Assembly (NCBI GenBank): GCA_000153445.1
Contig: CH672399.1
Location: 175,580 to 239,579 of the forward strand
Reading direction: 5' to 3'
Origin: a gamma proteobacterium HTCC2207
GTDB taxonomy: Bacteria > Pseudomonadota > Gammaproteobacteria > Pseudomonadales > Porticoccaceae
Length of the DNA stretch: 64,000 nucleotides
The position numbers were made by a program, and so were the translations under genes. Positions 9,644-18,225 of the stretch are shown piece after piece. The first letter of the stretch is position 1. The number at the start of each line of letters is the position of its first letter. The notes beneath the pieces were generated by a model that saw only the letters and a program-made list of their open reading frames with translations, had not been told where the DNA came from and did no database searches.

Positions 9644-10930
9644 TCACAGGTCAGCGGAAACACTCACAGCCAACCCATTCATAAACAACTGAAAATAAGC
9701 CGCAGACAACAGCTTACTGTCCACATCCACAACCTTATTTACCAGATCCGGGCTGGCTTCAACAGCACCAGAGAGCATATATTGCGCGACGCTTGAATCC
9801 GTATCTCGCAGTGTCTTATCTTCCAAACCTTGCCTAATATAAGCCCCCAGCTGCTCACTATTGGCACTGGTTGCTTTAAGAATTTTTTTGCGGTGTTGCT
9901 GATCGAGAGATGGCAGTGCACGGTAACGGATCAGGGGCCCCTCCTCAGAAAACTGCACATTAAATAAATAGCGCAGCGCCAACTCAAGCTTTTCAACGCC
10001 GCTACCCTGAACACTACCTGCCTTGGCCAATAGTAATCGCTCAACATCCAAAGTACGGTTAAAGCACTGATAGAGCAGCTCTTCTTTATTTTTAATATGG
10101 TAGTAAAAAGCACCTTTGGTCACTTCCAGAGAACTAGCAATTTCATCAAGAGATGTGCCCTTGTAACCTTTCTGGTTAAAAAAGATCGAACCCACTCGGT
10201 AAAATGCCTCGCGCTTCATACGATTTTGTACATCGCGATCAAAACTATCCAACGCTAAATAGCTTAAGTCGGGAAAATCGATTGCGGCAAACTGGTGGCG
10301 CTCGGCGGCGAGACCATTGAGTAGAACATCTAGTACGCCATCAATTACGGGCTCGGGATTGGCCGCATGAGTGCGGTTAAGCCATACAGGAAACCATTGA
10401 ATAATAGAGAAAATTGCTGAACTCACAATTGCCGAATCCTGCTTTTCAATCAGCCCCTGAGCCATACCTTGATCGACCATATCGCAGCACAGCTGAAAGA
10501 TTTCGTCCCAGCGTTGGGCTATATCGTCGGCATGGTCTGTATTGAGGGAAGTGACTTCGGTCAGCATCGCGAAGTGCGGCGCCTTGCCATTGAGGGTCTC
10601 TATATATTGGTTAAAGTGCTCACGCACCATCTGGACAATTTTTTCGACACCACTTGCATCCAAGCTATTAGCCTGCCGAGCCTTATCTAGCCACATATCG
10701 CAGCTTGAGACATAACATTGGTAGACCAGATCTTCTTTGGTTTTTACGTAGTAATAGACACAGGTTTTAGTCAGCTTCAGACTGCCGGCAATATCCACTA
10801 GCGTGGTAGCTCGGGAGCCCTGCCAATTGAACAACTGCGCCGCTTCAGACAGAATCGACTGAAATTTACGCTGGTGCTGATGGCCTTTGGAGAAAGGCGA
10901 AGCTATTTTTTTGTCTACAAGTGAATTCAT
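9644..10930 (-). CDS. Double TetR-family regulator (two complete TetR units in one chain)
   Basis: The 428-residue chain contains two full TetR/AcrR units in tandem. The first helix-turn-helix (TTLVDIAGSLKLTKTCVYYY) is at about residues 42-61 and the second (TSLDEIASSLEVTKGAFYYH) at about 260-280. Each is followed by roughly 150 residues of helical ligand-binding domain, and the second begins with KREAFYRVGSIFFNQKGYKG, a normal TetR N-terminus. Ordinary TetR proteins have about 200 residues and dimerise; here one polypeptide could act as a pseudo-dimer. The frame is uninterrupted across the join. No target gene is obvious; a dispersed repeat lies upstream. Confidence 0.85.
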   Translation of the reverse strand: MNSLVDKKIASPFSKGHQHQRKFQSILSEAAQLFNWQGSRATTLVDIAGSLKLTKTCVYYYVKTKEDLVYQCYVSSCDMWLDKARQANSLDASGVEKIVQMVREHFNQYIETLNGKAPHFAMLTEVTSLNTDHADDIAQRWDEIFQLCCDMVDQGMAQGLIEKQDSAIVSSAIFSIIQWFPVWLNRTHAANPEPVIDGVLDVLLNGLAAERHQFAAIDFPDLSYLALDSFDRDVQNRMKREAFYRVGSIFFNQKGYKGTSLDEIASSLEVTKGAFYYHIKNKEELLYQCFNRTLDVERLLLAKAGSVQGSGVEKLELALRYLFNVQFSEEGPLIRYRALPSLDQQHRKKILKATSANSEQLGAYIRQGLEDKTLRDTDSSVAQYMLSGAVEASPDLVNKVVDVDSKLLSAAYFQLFMNGLAVSVSADL

Positions 10931-10960
10931 TAGTTTCCAGGTAATGGTGTGTCTGTTCCA

Positions 10961-11115
10961 TGAGATCTCTCACATGCGTTCGAGATGACGGAGTATTTTT
11001 ATGTCATCTCAACAGAGCCCTCCCAGCTGTCATCCCGACAGAGCCGCCCTATTTGTCATCCCGACAGAACCCCCTAATTGTCATCCCGACAGAGCGAAGC
11101 GACGAGGGATCTCAT
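10961..11115. repeat. Dispersed inverted-repeat element, copy 1
   Basis: The left arm GAGATCTCTCACATGCGTTC and the right arm ending CGACGAGGGATCTCAT are imperfect inverted copies of each other. Between them GTCATC(C/T)C(G/A)ACAGA recurs four times, at about 11002, 11029, 11055 and 11080. A second element with the same arms and a different interior lies at 19292-19460. It occupies most of the gap between the TetR gene and the TauE gene. Such GTCATCCCGA...GGGATCTC units are found as dispersed intergenic repeats in many bacteria; no ORF is present. Confidence 0.75.
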
Positions 11116-11212
11116 ACCAACCCAGGGTGAATAATCATACTATCCAGAAGAATAACATACTCAACTACTAGTTCCATACCAAATCAGAATCTAACCGAGC
11201 TTACAGGAAAGC

Positions 11213-11971
11213 TTAAAAGGCGCTGAAGATCATCTTGCCTGCGGCAATGATCAGTACGCCCGCAAGCAATTTACGCAGGACATTAGAACTGGCGCGATGG
11301 GATGCCAGCTCGGCCCCAAGCAAACAGCCAACAAATGCAGCGAGCATTAACCAACCGGTTCCAAGAGGCCAGGGTTGTTCACTGACGACATAACCGGCAA
11401 GCCCCGCAATCGAGTTAAGTAGAATAAAGCCTGCGGCAACGGCAGTGCTCTGACGGATGCTGCACCAGCCAAAAATTAACAGTATCGGACTTAAAAACAC
11501 CCCGCCACCAATACCGGTTAAGCCGGCCGAGAAGCCCAATAGCGCGCCAACCGTCAAAACTAACCAAAGCGCCGGCAACTGAATTTGCTGATTAGCTTTA
11601 TGACTCATCAGCATACGAATCGCAGCCAAGCCAAGTAGTAAGCCCACCAGCAAGCGATAACTGAGCACATCGATCACCCATAGACCGCCTATAAACGCTG
11701 CAGGTGTGGACGCCATTACCAGAGGCCAAAACAGGCTATGAGGCATCAACTTATAGGGTTGGAATCGGTACAGCAGCCAGCAGGTAACCACAATATTCAT
11801 CACCAGAGCGGCGGGACGCATCTCTTGGGGAGCCAACCCCCAGAGTGCCATTGCGGCCAGGTAACCAGAGGCACCACCATGACCCACAGAGGAATAGAGC
11901 ACTGCCATTAAGGCTATAGCGGCTAATAGCCAGAAAGAGTATTGAAAAACAAAAAAGGACTCTAGAACCAT
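11213..11971 (-). CDS. TauE/SafE family sulfite/anion exporter
   Basis: This 252-residue integral membrane protein has about eight hydrophobic segments and the family's repeated glycine motifs: SSVGHGGASGYLA near the N-terminus and SAGLTGIGGGVFLSPILL in the second half. TauE/SafE proteins export sulfite, sulfoacetate or other anions. The gene begins 5 bp after moaA ends, so it is the last gene of the molybdenum-cofactor operon. A role in anion or sulfur balance linked to cofactor synthesis is inference from position. Confidence 0.85.
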   Translation of the reverse strand: MVLESFFVFQYSFWLLAAIALMAVLYSSVGHGGASGYLAAMALWGLAPQEMRPAALVMNIVVTCWLLYRFQPYKLMPHSLFWPLVMASTPAAFIGGLWVIDVLSYRLLVGLLLGLAAIRMLMSHKANQQIQLPALWLVLTVGALLGFSAGLTGIGGGVFLSPILLIFGWCSIRQSTAVAAGFILLNSIAGLAGYVVSEQPWPLGTGWLMLAAFVGCLLGAELASHRASSNVLRKLLAGVLIIAAGKMIFSAF

Positions 11972-11976
11972 CGACC

Positions 11977-12987
11977 TCAGCCACCGGTCATATTCATAAA
12001 GCGCACTATATCCACCTGCTCAGGGTCAAAGTGATGACGCTCGGGCTTGTTGCCAATGGCTTGCACAATTTTATGTTTTAACAGTTCGGCGTCGCCGGGA
12101 TGGCTGCGCAAGATCTCGCGCAGATCTAAACTATCTTGGTTGCCCAGACAGAGTAACAAGCGCCCCTCTGCGGTCATACGCACGCGGTTGCAGGACTCGC
12201 AAAAGTTATTCGACATCGGCGAGATAAACCCAACTTTACTGTCGCTGTTAGCAACTCGCATATACCGCGATGGACCCCCAGTAGTCTCGGCGCTATCCAC
12301 CATGGTGAATTGTGCAGCTAACTGCTCATGGATCTGAGCACTAGTAATCTGGGTATTAACTCTTTTATGGGAGGATATCTCCCCCAATGGCATCTCCTCA
12401 ATAAAGGAAATATCCATGCCGTTATCCACCGCAAAGCGCGCAAGATCTATTACTTCATCGTCATTAAAGCCAGCCAAAATAACTGCATTGAGTTTGATTT
12501 TGCCAAACCCCACTGCATTGGCGGCGTGAATGCCTTCCAACACCTGGCTCAGATCACCCACGCGGGTCAGTTGTTTAAAGCGCTCAGCTTTTAAGCTGTC
12601 GACACTGATATTTAATCTTGAGATACCGGCATCTTTTAATGGCTGCGCCATAGTTGGCAACAACAGGCCATTGGTGGTCATGGTCAGCTCGTCTAGCCCA
12701 GGCAGGGCTGATAGGGAACTGACTAGTTTAAGAATATCCCGGCGAATAAGGGGTTCACCGCCAGTGAGACGAATCTTGCGAATACCCAACTCAACAAAGG
12801 CAGTTGCCGCATCGCGCAGCTCTTCTAGCGAGAGAATCTGCTGCTTTGGCAAAAAGGTCATCTCTTCGGCCATGCAATAGGTACAGCGCAGATTACAGCG
12901 ATCCGTCACCGATAGACGCAGGTAATCTACCGATCGACCGAAGGGATCAATTAATGACGTGGGCTGAGTCAAAGCAGTGGCTTCCAT
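11977..12987 (-). CDS. moaA: GTP 3',8-cyclase MoaA
   Basis: MoaA is the radical-SAM enzyme that starts molybdopterin synthesis from GTP. The SAM cluster is CNLRCTYC (C31, C35, C38), and the second, substrate-binding cluster is given by FCESCNRVR and the later LLLCLG. The C-terminus ends in NMTGG; the terminal double glycine is conserved in MoaA and needed for activity. The length of 336 residues is normal. It follows moeA by 9 bp. Confidence 0.96.
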   Translation of the reverse strand: MEATALTQPTSLIDPFGRSVDYLRLSVTDRCNLRCTYCMAEEMTFLPKQQILSLEELRDAATAFVELGIRKIRLTGGEPLIRRDILKLVSSLSALPGLDELTMTTNGLLLPTMAQPLKDAGISRLNISVDSLKAERFKQLTRVGDLSQVLEGIHAANAVGFGKIKLNAVILAGFNDDEVIDLARFAVDNGMDISFIEEMPLGEISSHKRVNTQITSAQIHEQLAAQFTMVDSAETTGGPSRYMRVANSDSKVGFISPMSNNFCESCNRVRMTAEGRLLLCLGNQDSLDLREILRSHPGDAELLKHKIVQAIGNKPERHHFDPEQVDIVRFMNMTGG

Positions 12988-12996
12988 AACATTGTC

Positions 12997-14175
12997 TTAT
13001 TGGGCGTAGGGTAACACATCGACTAGATCCCCCACTTCAATAGACTGACCGCTAACTTGCCTAACAAAGACATCCCCCCAGCAGGCCGAGGCAAGCACTC
13101 CGCTGCTCTGATTGGGATAGATTTCAACCACGCCATCTTGCAGCCGCGCGCGCAGATAGACTTCGCGAGCCTCGCCACTCTTGGCGAACTGAGCCTGTGC
13201 TTTTAAGAATTTTGGCGCAGTATCGGCTGCGCCCTGACTGGCAAGCAAAAAGGGTCGCGCCAGAATCATAAAAGTGACAAACACCGAGGCCGGATTGCCG
13301 GGCAGACCCATAAAGGGCTTATTGCCGACCTGCCCAAAGGCCAGCGGCTTGCCGGGCTTAATTGCGACTTTCCAGAAATTGAGTTCACCGGCTTTGGCCA
13401 CGGCATCTTTAACATAGTCTTCTTCACCAACGGAAACGCCGCCGGCACTGATAATAATATCGCCTATCTCAGCCGCTTTGATTAATACGGCATTAGTAGC
13501 CTCTGGGCTATCTGCCACTGTGCCTAAATCCACCGGAATCATACCCAATGATTGAATCAAACCGATTAGGGTGGCGCGATTGGAATTGTAGATCTGACCC
13601 GGCTGAAGCGCCATACCGGGCTCCACCAGTTCATCACCAGTGGAAAAAATGGCCACTCGCAGAGGTTTGTATACCTCAACTACTGCAATGCCGATGGAAG
13701 AGAGCAAACCCATTTCCTGCGCGCGCACTCTGGTGCCTGCAGTCAAAATAGTCTGGCCTGCCTGAATATCTTGGCCTCGCGGCCTGACATTAGCGCTGGC
13801 CTTAACTCCCTCATCTACTTCAACAAGTCCATTTTGTTCGCTGCAGTTTTCCTGCATGGCCACTGTATCGGCTCCAGGGGGAATCTCTGCACCGGTAAAA
13901 ATTCGCGCCACGGTAGTGGCAGCCAGGACTTGTGGCGCTGTTCCAGCGGCGATGCGCTGACTGAGTGGTAACTTAAAGTTGTTTGCCACAGCATCGGCAT
14001 AGCAAAAGGCATAGCCATCCATTGCGCTGTTATCGGCAGGCGGCACAGCGACTGCGGCGCAAATATCCGCCGCTAGAATTCGTCCGAGGCTGTCTAGCAC
14101 GGCCAGGGACTCGATTGCAGCGGTCTTGTCGGCGGTGGCAACAAGCTGGTTAATGGCCTCTGGGACGCTATACAT
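12997..14175 (-). CDS. moeA: Molybdopterin molybdenumtransferase MoeA
   Basis: MoeA inserts molybdate into adenylated molybdopterin. The 392-residue protein shows DNSAMDGYAF (about 45-54), GAEIPPGADTVAMQE, the cofactor-domain motif SAGGVSVGEEDYVK and the conserved GLPGNPASVFVTF. Its start codon overlaps the stop codon of moaB by one base (TAATG), so the two are translationally linked. Confidence 0.96.
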   Translation of the reverse strand: MYSVPEAINQLVATADKTAAIESLAVLDSLGRILAADICAAVAVPPADNSAMDGYAFCYADAVANNFKLPLSQRIAAGTAPQVLAATTVARIFTGAEIPPGADTVAMQENCSEQNGLVEVDEGVKASANVRPRGQDIQAGQTILTAGTRVRAQEMGLLSSIGIAVVEVYKPLRVAIFSTGDELVEPGMALQPGQIYNSNRATLIGLIQSLGMIPVDLGTVADSPEATNAVLIKAAEIGDIIISAGGVSVGEEDYVKDAVAKAGELNFWKVAIKPGKPLAFGQVGNKPFMGLPGNPASVFVTFMILARPFLLASQGAADTAPKFLKAQAQFAKSGEAREVYLRARLQDGVVEIYPNQSSGVLASACWGDVFVRQVSGQSIEVGDLVDVLPYAQ

Positions 14176-14699
14176 TAGAGTGATTTCTTACGTACATGCT
14201 GAACAAAGTTGCAGGGCTGAAAGGTGCTATCCAACTGCTGTTTAATAATGCCATTCCACCCGGTTTTACAGGCTCCTGTAGATCCTGGCACACAGAAAAT
14301 AGCAGTATTATTAGACAGCCCAGCCAAACAGCGCGACTGTACAGTAGAGGTGCCAATCTCATCGTAGGAGAGCTGGCGAAACAGTTCACCAAAGCCTTCA
14401 ATATGCTTGTCAAATAGTGGCGACAGGGCCTCAGGAGTACTGTCACGGCCAGTAAATCCTGTACCGCCAGTGGTGATAATCACCTCGACTTCAGGGTCGG
14501 CAATCCAATGGGAAACCACGGCGCGCATTTGGTAAATATCATCGATCACCAGCTTGCGATCAGCCAGGTGATGGCCCTCTTCTTCCAGCGCCTGCTGGAG
14601 GAATGAACCGCTGGTATCGGTGTCCAGACTACGGGTATCGGACACCGTGAGTATGGCGATTTTAACAAAACGTCTTGGGGCTGATGCATCGTGAGCCAC
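14175..14699 (-). CDS. moaB: Molybdenum cofactor biosynthesis protein MoaB
   Basis: MoaB/MogA-type proteins adenylate molybdopterin before metal insertion. The 174 residues contain the family signature [17 protein letters not shown] (about 95-111) and the C-terminal [14 protein letters not shown]. The single-domain length fits MoaB. Upstream there is a 96-bp gap to moeB, which may hold a promoter for the moaB-moeA-moaA-tauE part. Confidence 0.94.
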   Translation of the reverse strand: MAHDASAPRRFVKIAILTVSDTRSLDTDTSGSFLQQALEEEGHHLADRKLVIDDIYQMRAVVSHWIADPEVEVIITTGGTGFTGRDSTPEALSPLFDKHIEGFGELFRQLSYDEIGTSTVQSRCLAGLSNNTAIFCVPGSTGACKTGWNGIIKQQLDSTFQPCNFVQHVRKKSL

Positions 14700-14795
14700 G
14701 TGTATTACTCCTGTTGTTAATGTTTAATTTGTCAGCCTACTGTCTTACTTTGTAATCCTGCGCATTTCATATTGTCATCCTGAATACGTCGCCTC

Positions 14796-15545
14796 TTATC
14801 GAGTCTCACCACAAACTACACAATCAGGCCTCGCACTGGCAGTCAACGCCATCCAGCGCCCAGCTTTACCATCATAGCGTTGCATCTCACCATGCTGCTG
14901 AAAATAGCCCAGCAACATTCTTATCACCGTGGTCGCCTGCAAACTGCCCATAGCGCCCAGTACCGGACCCACTACTCCAGAGTTCGAGCAATTCTGCATC
15001 GGCTCTGGAGAATCCTTATCAATAATACAGTTGAGACAGACGCTGTCATAAGCCGCAAAATCAAACGCCATCAACTGCCCTTCCCAGCCCAGCGCAGAGG
15101 CGCTAACAAAGCCAATTTTATTCTTATAGCAGGCACTATTGATCAACTGCCGAGCCGCGAGGTTATCAGTGCAGTCGACAACAATATCCTGGTTGCCAAT
15201 CAATTTATCGGTAATCTCAACAGCGTAACCACTGACGCTGATAGGAGGATTTAAAGCCTTCAACTCGCGCTCTGCGCATTCCACCTTATACCGATCACAG
15301 TCGCTCTCGCGGTAGAGAATCTGTCGCTGCAAGTTACTCAGTTCAACTACATCTGGATCGCAGAGGGATAGATGCCCAACTCCGGCCGCAGCCAAGTAGA
15401 GCGCAACCGGACAACCCAAGCCACCCAGCCCCACAATTAATACACGCGCCTGTGACAGTTTTTGCTGCCCTGCCTCACCAATATCGTCCATCAGCAGATG
15501 ACGGCTATAGCGCATAAATTGCTCATGACTGAGTTCAGGGCTCAC
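14796..15545 (-). CDS. moeB: Molybdopterin-synthase adenylyltransferase MoeB
   Basis: MoeB adenylates the C-terminal Gly-Gly of MoaD so that it can be thiocarboxylated. The 249-residue ThiF/HesA-type protein has the nucleotide loop GLGGLGCPVALYLAAAGVG (about 38-56), the DPDVVELSNLQRQ motif and two CxxC pairs (CLNC and CVVC) that bind zinc. It could equally be called ThiF, since the families overlap, but its position within the mo operon favours MoeB. Its ATG overlaps the mobA stop by 4 bases. Confidence 0.92.
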   Translation of the reverse strand: MSPELSHEQFMRYSRHLLMDDIGEAGQQKLSQARVLIVGLGGLGCPVALYLAAAGVGHLSLCDPDVVELSNLQRQILYRESDCDRYKVECAERELKALNPPISVSGYAVEITDKLIGNQDIVVDCTDNLAARQLINSACYKNKIGFVSASALGWEGQLMAFDFAAYDSVCLNCIIDKDSPEPMQNCSNSGVVGPVLGAMGSLQATTVIRMLLGYFQQHGEMQRYDGKAGRWMALTASARPDCVVCGETR

Positions 15546-16135
15546 GCTAAAAGTCGCTCCGCTTCGGCTAAATCTGCAGGTGTATTTATATTAAAAAACG
15601 GGTTTAGCGGCTGCTCTGGCCAGTCGAAATAGACCGTATTTAGCTCCTTTAAAAGCGGTTTAAAGCCGCCCTGCTTTTTGACTAAAAGGGTCTTTTCAAC
15701 CGCTGGCAATACCCGTTTGTGCCACAGAGAAAAGGTCGGCTGGGCAAATCCTTGATAGCGGACGCAGGCAATATCAGCATCATTTGCAATGATCAGTTGA
15801 TACAGCTCAGACACTAAGTTACACGGGATAAAAGGCCCATCACAGGGGGCAATCATAAGGTAATTGGCCGTGCTCAACTGGTCACTTTTTAGCGCACTCC
15901 AGAGACCGGTTAAGGGACCTAGAAACCCCTCGATATGATCGTTAATTAGGGTTAGAGACTGGCCTTCCAAGAGCACTGGATCGGCATTGATAAACAGCTC
16001 TTTCACCTGAGGTTTGAGCCGTTCAACCACAATCTCAAGAAGTGCTTTACCAGCTAGAATTGACTTTAATTTATTTTCACAACCCATTCTTTTTGAACGG
16101 CCTGCTGCCAGTATAAGACCATCTATATTACTCAT
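15542..16135 (-). CDS. mobA: Molybdenum cofactor guanylyltransferase MobA
   Basis: This 197-residue nucleotidyltransferase has the N-terminal GTP-binding loop LILAAGRSKRMGCENK (residues 7-22) and the metal-binding aspartate segment MIAPCDGPFIP. MobA adds GMP to molybdopterin to make the guanine dinucleotide form used by formate dehydrogenases such as the one downstream. The loop reads LAAG rather than the more usual LAGG, which also occurs in MocA-type cytidylyltransferases, so that is the main alternative. It overlaps moaE by 8 bases and moeB by 4. Confidence 0.85.
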   Translation of the reverse strand: MSNIDGLILAAGRSKRMGCENKLKSILAGKALLEIVVERLKPQVKELFINADPVLLEGQSLTLINDHIEGFLGPLTGLWSALKSDQLSTANYLMIAPCDGPFIPCNLVSELYQLIIANDADIACVRYQGFAQPTFSLWHKRVLPAVEKTLLVKKQGGFKPLLKELNTVYFDWPEQPLNPFFNINTPADLAEAERLLA

Positions 16136-16634
16136 CTTTCGATCTACTCCAACGCTCTGCAGCCTGTTTGTCGGACGCTTTGCTGTGGATCCACTGCTGC
16201 TGGTTATCGCGTCTTATTGACTTCCAAAAGGTCGCCTGAGTCTTGAGATAGTCCATCAAAAACTGCGCCGCCTCAAAGGCCTCAGCGCGGTGCTGACTGG
16301 CGACGCCAACCAGAACAATTTGCTCTCTAGGTGCTAGATCCCCGACCCGATGGATCACCGTAGTGGCGATCAGATTCCAGCGCGTATTAGCTTGCTCAAC
16401 TATAGCTTCAAGCAACTTCTCGGTCATACCAGGGTAGTGCTGCAAACTCAGAGAATCGATGGATTTCTTGGCACAGGTCACGTCCTCAACACCAACATCA
16501 GCCTCAACTTCAAAGTCACGCACCAGCCCCGAAAAAGTCACCACCGCGCCAACGGCAGAATCGGTCTGGCGGAGCAGTTCATACTCTTCGGCCAAATCAA
16601 AATCCTGCTGCTGAATCCGGATGCGACTCGTCAT
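16128..16634 (-). CDS. moaE: Molybdopterin synthase large subunit MoaE
   Basis: MoaE binds precursor Z (cyclic pyranopterin phosphate) and, with MoaD, adds the dithiolene sulfurs. The 168 residues include GAVVTFSGLVRDFEVE, HYPGMTEK and HRVGDLAPREQIVLVGVASQ, all typical. The gene starts 2 bp after moaD ends and overlaps mobA by 8 bp. Confidence 0.95.
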   Translation of the reverse strand: MTSRIRIQQQDFDLAEEYELLRQTDSAVGAVVTFSGLVRDFEVEADVGVEDVTCAKKSIDSLSLQHYPGMTEKLLEAIVEQANTRWNLIATTVIHRVGDLAPREQIVLVGVASQHRAEAFEAAQFLMDYLKTQATFWKSIRRDNQQQWIHSKASDKQAAERWSRSKDE

Positions 16635-16636
16635 TT

Positions 16637-16876
16637 TTAACCCCCAGTAACCGGCGGCAAGAACGCCACTTCACTGCCCTCAAACAGGGGCTGATCCCAG
16701 GGCACAATCATCTTGTTAACCGAGACCAATACCTGAGGCTCATAGAGCTCTCGCCCAAGATCGGGAAAATCTGCTGCCAATAGTTCACGGGCCTCTGCTG
16801 GGGTTGATGCCTCCAGAGTCGATGGCACCGCTTTGGCAAAGTCGCCTAGGCGACCAAAAAACAGTAAATTAATCAT
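16637..16876 (-). CDS. moaD: Molybdopterin synthase sulfur carrier MoaD
   Basis: MoaD is the small ubiquitin-fold sulfur carrier. The start is set at the ATG at 16876 ([13 protein letters not shown]), giving 79 residues; a longer open frame to 16933 runs inside moaC and is not needed. The protein ends in LPPVTGG, the Gly-Gly tail that MoeB activates, with nothing after it. Its start overlaps the moaC stop by 8 bases. Confidence 0.93.
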   Translation of the reverse strand: MINLLFFGRLGDFAKAVPSTLEASTPAEARELLAADFPDLGRELYEPQVLVSVNKMIVPWDQPLFEGSEVAFLPPVTGG

Positions 16877-17351
16877 TGGCCATCCAATCTCCAGATTTGC
16901 CACCGGTCTTTTCCAGTAGCTTTGTTTCACCAATAATCATGCCCTTATCCAAACCTTTGCACATATCGTAAACCGTCAGGGCTGCAACCGATACGGCGGT
17001 AAGAGCTTCCATCTCAACGCCCGTCTTGCCAGTGGTTTTACACAGAGCGCTGATCACTAGACTATTTGCTTGCAGCTCAATATCCACAGTAATCTTCGAC
17101 AGCGGTAATGGATGACAAAGGGGAATCAAATCACTGCATTTTTTCGCCGCCTGAATACCAGCAATGCGCACCGTGGCAAACAGGTCGCCTTTCGGCAGGC
17201 TGTTATCGGTTATTGCTGACACTATGGCGGGCGTCAGTTCCACCCGAGACTGCGCTATGGCAGTGCGCTCAGTATCTGCTTTAGCCGATACATCGACCAT
17301 ATGGGCTTCACCATTGGCATTTAAGTGGGTTAGCGGGGTTGAGTGCGACAT
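16869..17351 (-). CDS. moaC: Cyclic pyranopterin monophosphate synthase MoaC
   Basis: MoaC converts the MoaA product to cyclic pyranopterin monophosphate. The 160-residue protein shows [20 protein letters not shown] at the N-terminus, the [10 protein letters not shown] substrate motif (about 80-89) and [20 protein letters not shown]. It is the first gene of the tight moaC-moaD-moaE-mobA-moeB run. A tandem repeat lies just upstream. Confidence 0.96.
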   Translation of the reverse strand: MSHSTPLTHLNANGEAHMVDVSAKADTERTAIAQSRVELTPAIVSAITDNSLPKGDLFATVRIAGIQAAKKCSDLIPLCHPLPLSKITVDIELQANSLVISALCKTTGKTGVEMEALTAVSVAALTVYDMCKGLDKGMIIGETKLLEKTGGKSGDWMAND

Positions 17352-17375
17352 AAGGGTTCCATCAACTTATCGGAT

Positions 17376-17425
17376 GCTAATTATTAGCGGCTAACTATTA
17401 GCGACTAACTATTAGCGGCTAACGA
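17376..17425. repeat. Intergenic tandem repeat, 14-nt unit
   Basis: The unit GCTAACTATTAGCG (with small changes) is present three times in a row from 17376 to 17417, followed by a partial fourth copy. It lies 25 bp upstream of the moaC start, between moaC and the nitroreductase gene. Confidence 0.85.
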
Positions 17426-17491
17426 TCAAGTATTTAGTCCGTCCATTATGGCAAAGTCTGGCAGGCATAGACACGCTTTAAGCGTACCTAA

Positions 17492-18163
17492 TCACTTTGA
17501 GAAGGTGGCTATCTCTCTTAAGGGTAAGCGCTGAATATTTGGGACTAGACTGTCTTCGGCAGGATAGCCCGTTACTAAGAGCAAGAACGGCCGCTCATGA
17601 CTCGGACGCTGGAGAATCTCAGTGAGAAACCTCATTGGGCTTGGGGTATGGGTCAAGGTGGCCAGCCCGGCTTGGTGCAAGGCGGTAATCAACATACCCG
17701 TGGCAATCCCGACCGACTCCGAGGTGTAATAATTTTTATGTTTGTTGCCATCGGCATCAATGGTTACCTTCTTGAGAAAAATTGCGATCAGTGCCGGCGC
17801 GGTTTCCAGAAAAGGTTTATTGGCATCAGTCCCCAGGGGAGCCAGAGCATCGAGCCATTCATCAGAGGCCCGATTGTCATAGAGCTCACGCTCCTCTTTT
17901 TCAGCGGCCTGACGAATCTGTGCTTTAAGCTCTGGGCTCTGGACCACCACAAAGTGCCAGGGCTGCATATTTGCCCCACTGGGGGCGGTGCCTGCGGCCA
18001 AAATGGCATGCTCAAGCACAGCGTCGGGAATCGGCTTGTCTGAAAAGTCGCGCACCGAACGGCGAGTGGCCATTTGTTGGTAAAATGATTGCGCCGACTG
18101 TTGCATGTCTTGCGGTTCCTGAACAGTGAAGTTCAGCGGAATAAAACCGTTGGATTCAGTCAT
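17492..18163 (-). CDS. Nitroreductase-fold flavoprotein, iodotyrosine-deiodinase-like
   Basis: This 223-residue FMN enzyme has the flavin-binding RRSVRDFSD (about 34-42) and the segment AGTAPSGANMQPWHFVVVQ, followed by YYTSESVGIATGMLITALHQ and AGLATLTHTPSPMRFL. These match the iodotyrosine deiodinase (IYD) branch of the nitroreductase superfamily, including the Glu-Tyr-Lys lid region (KEERELYDNR), better than nitroreductases or BluB. Bacterial IYD homologues can remove halogen from halotyrosines. The real substrate here is unknown. It sits alone between moaC and a diguanylate cyclase. Confidence 0.8.
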   Translation of the reverse strand: MTESNGFIPLNFTVQEPQDMQQSAQSFYQQMATRRSVRDFSDKPIPDAVLEHAILAAGTAPSGANMQPWHFVVVQSPELKAQIRQAAEKEERELYDNRASDEWLDALAPLGTDANKPFLETAPALIAIFLKKVTIDADGNKHKNYYTSESVGIATGMLITALHQAGLATLTHTPSPMRFLTEILQRPSHERPFLLLVTGYPAEDSLVPNIQRLPLREIATFSK

Positions 18164-18225
18164 CGAAATACTCTCAACACAGTCTCAAAACGAAACTGTA
18201 GTCTATGAGATTTTCGCCGCCGGTG

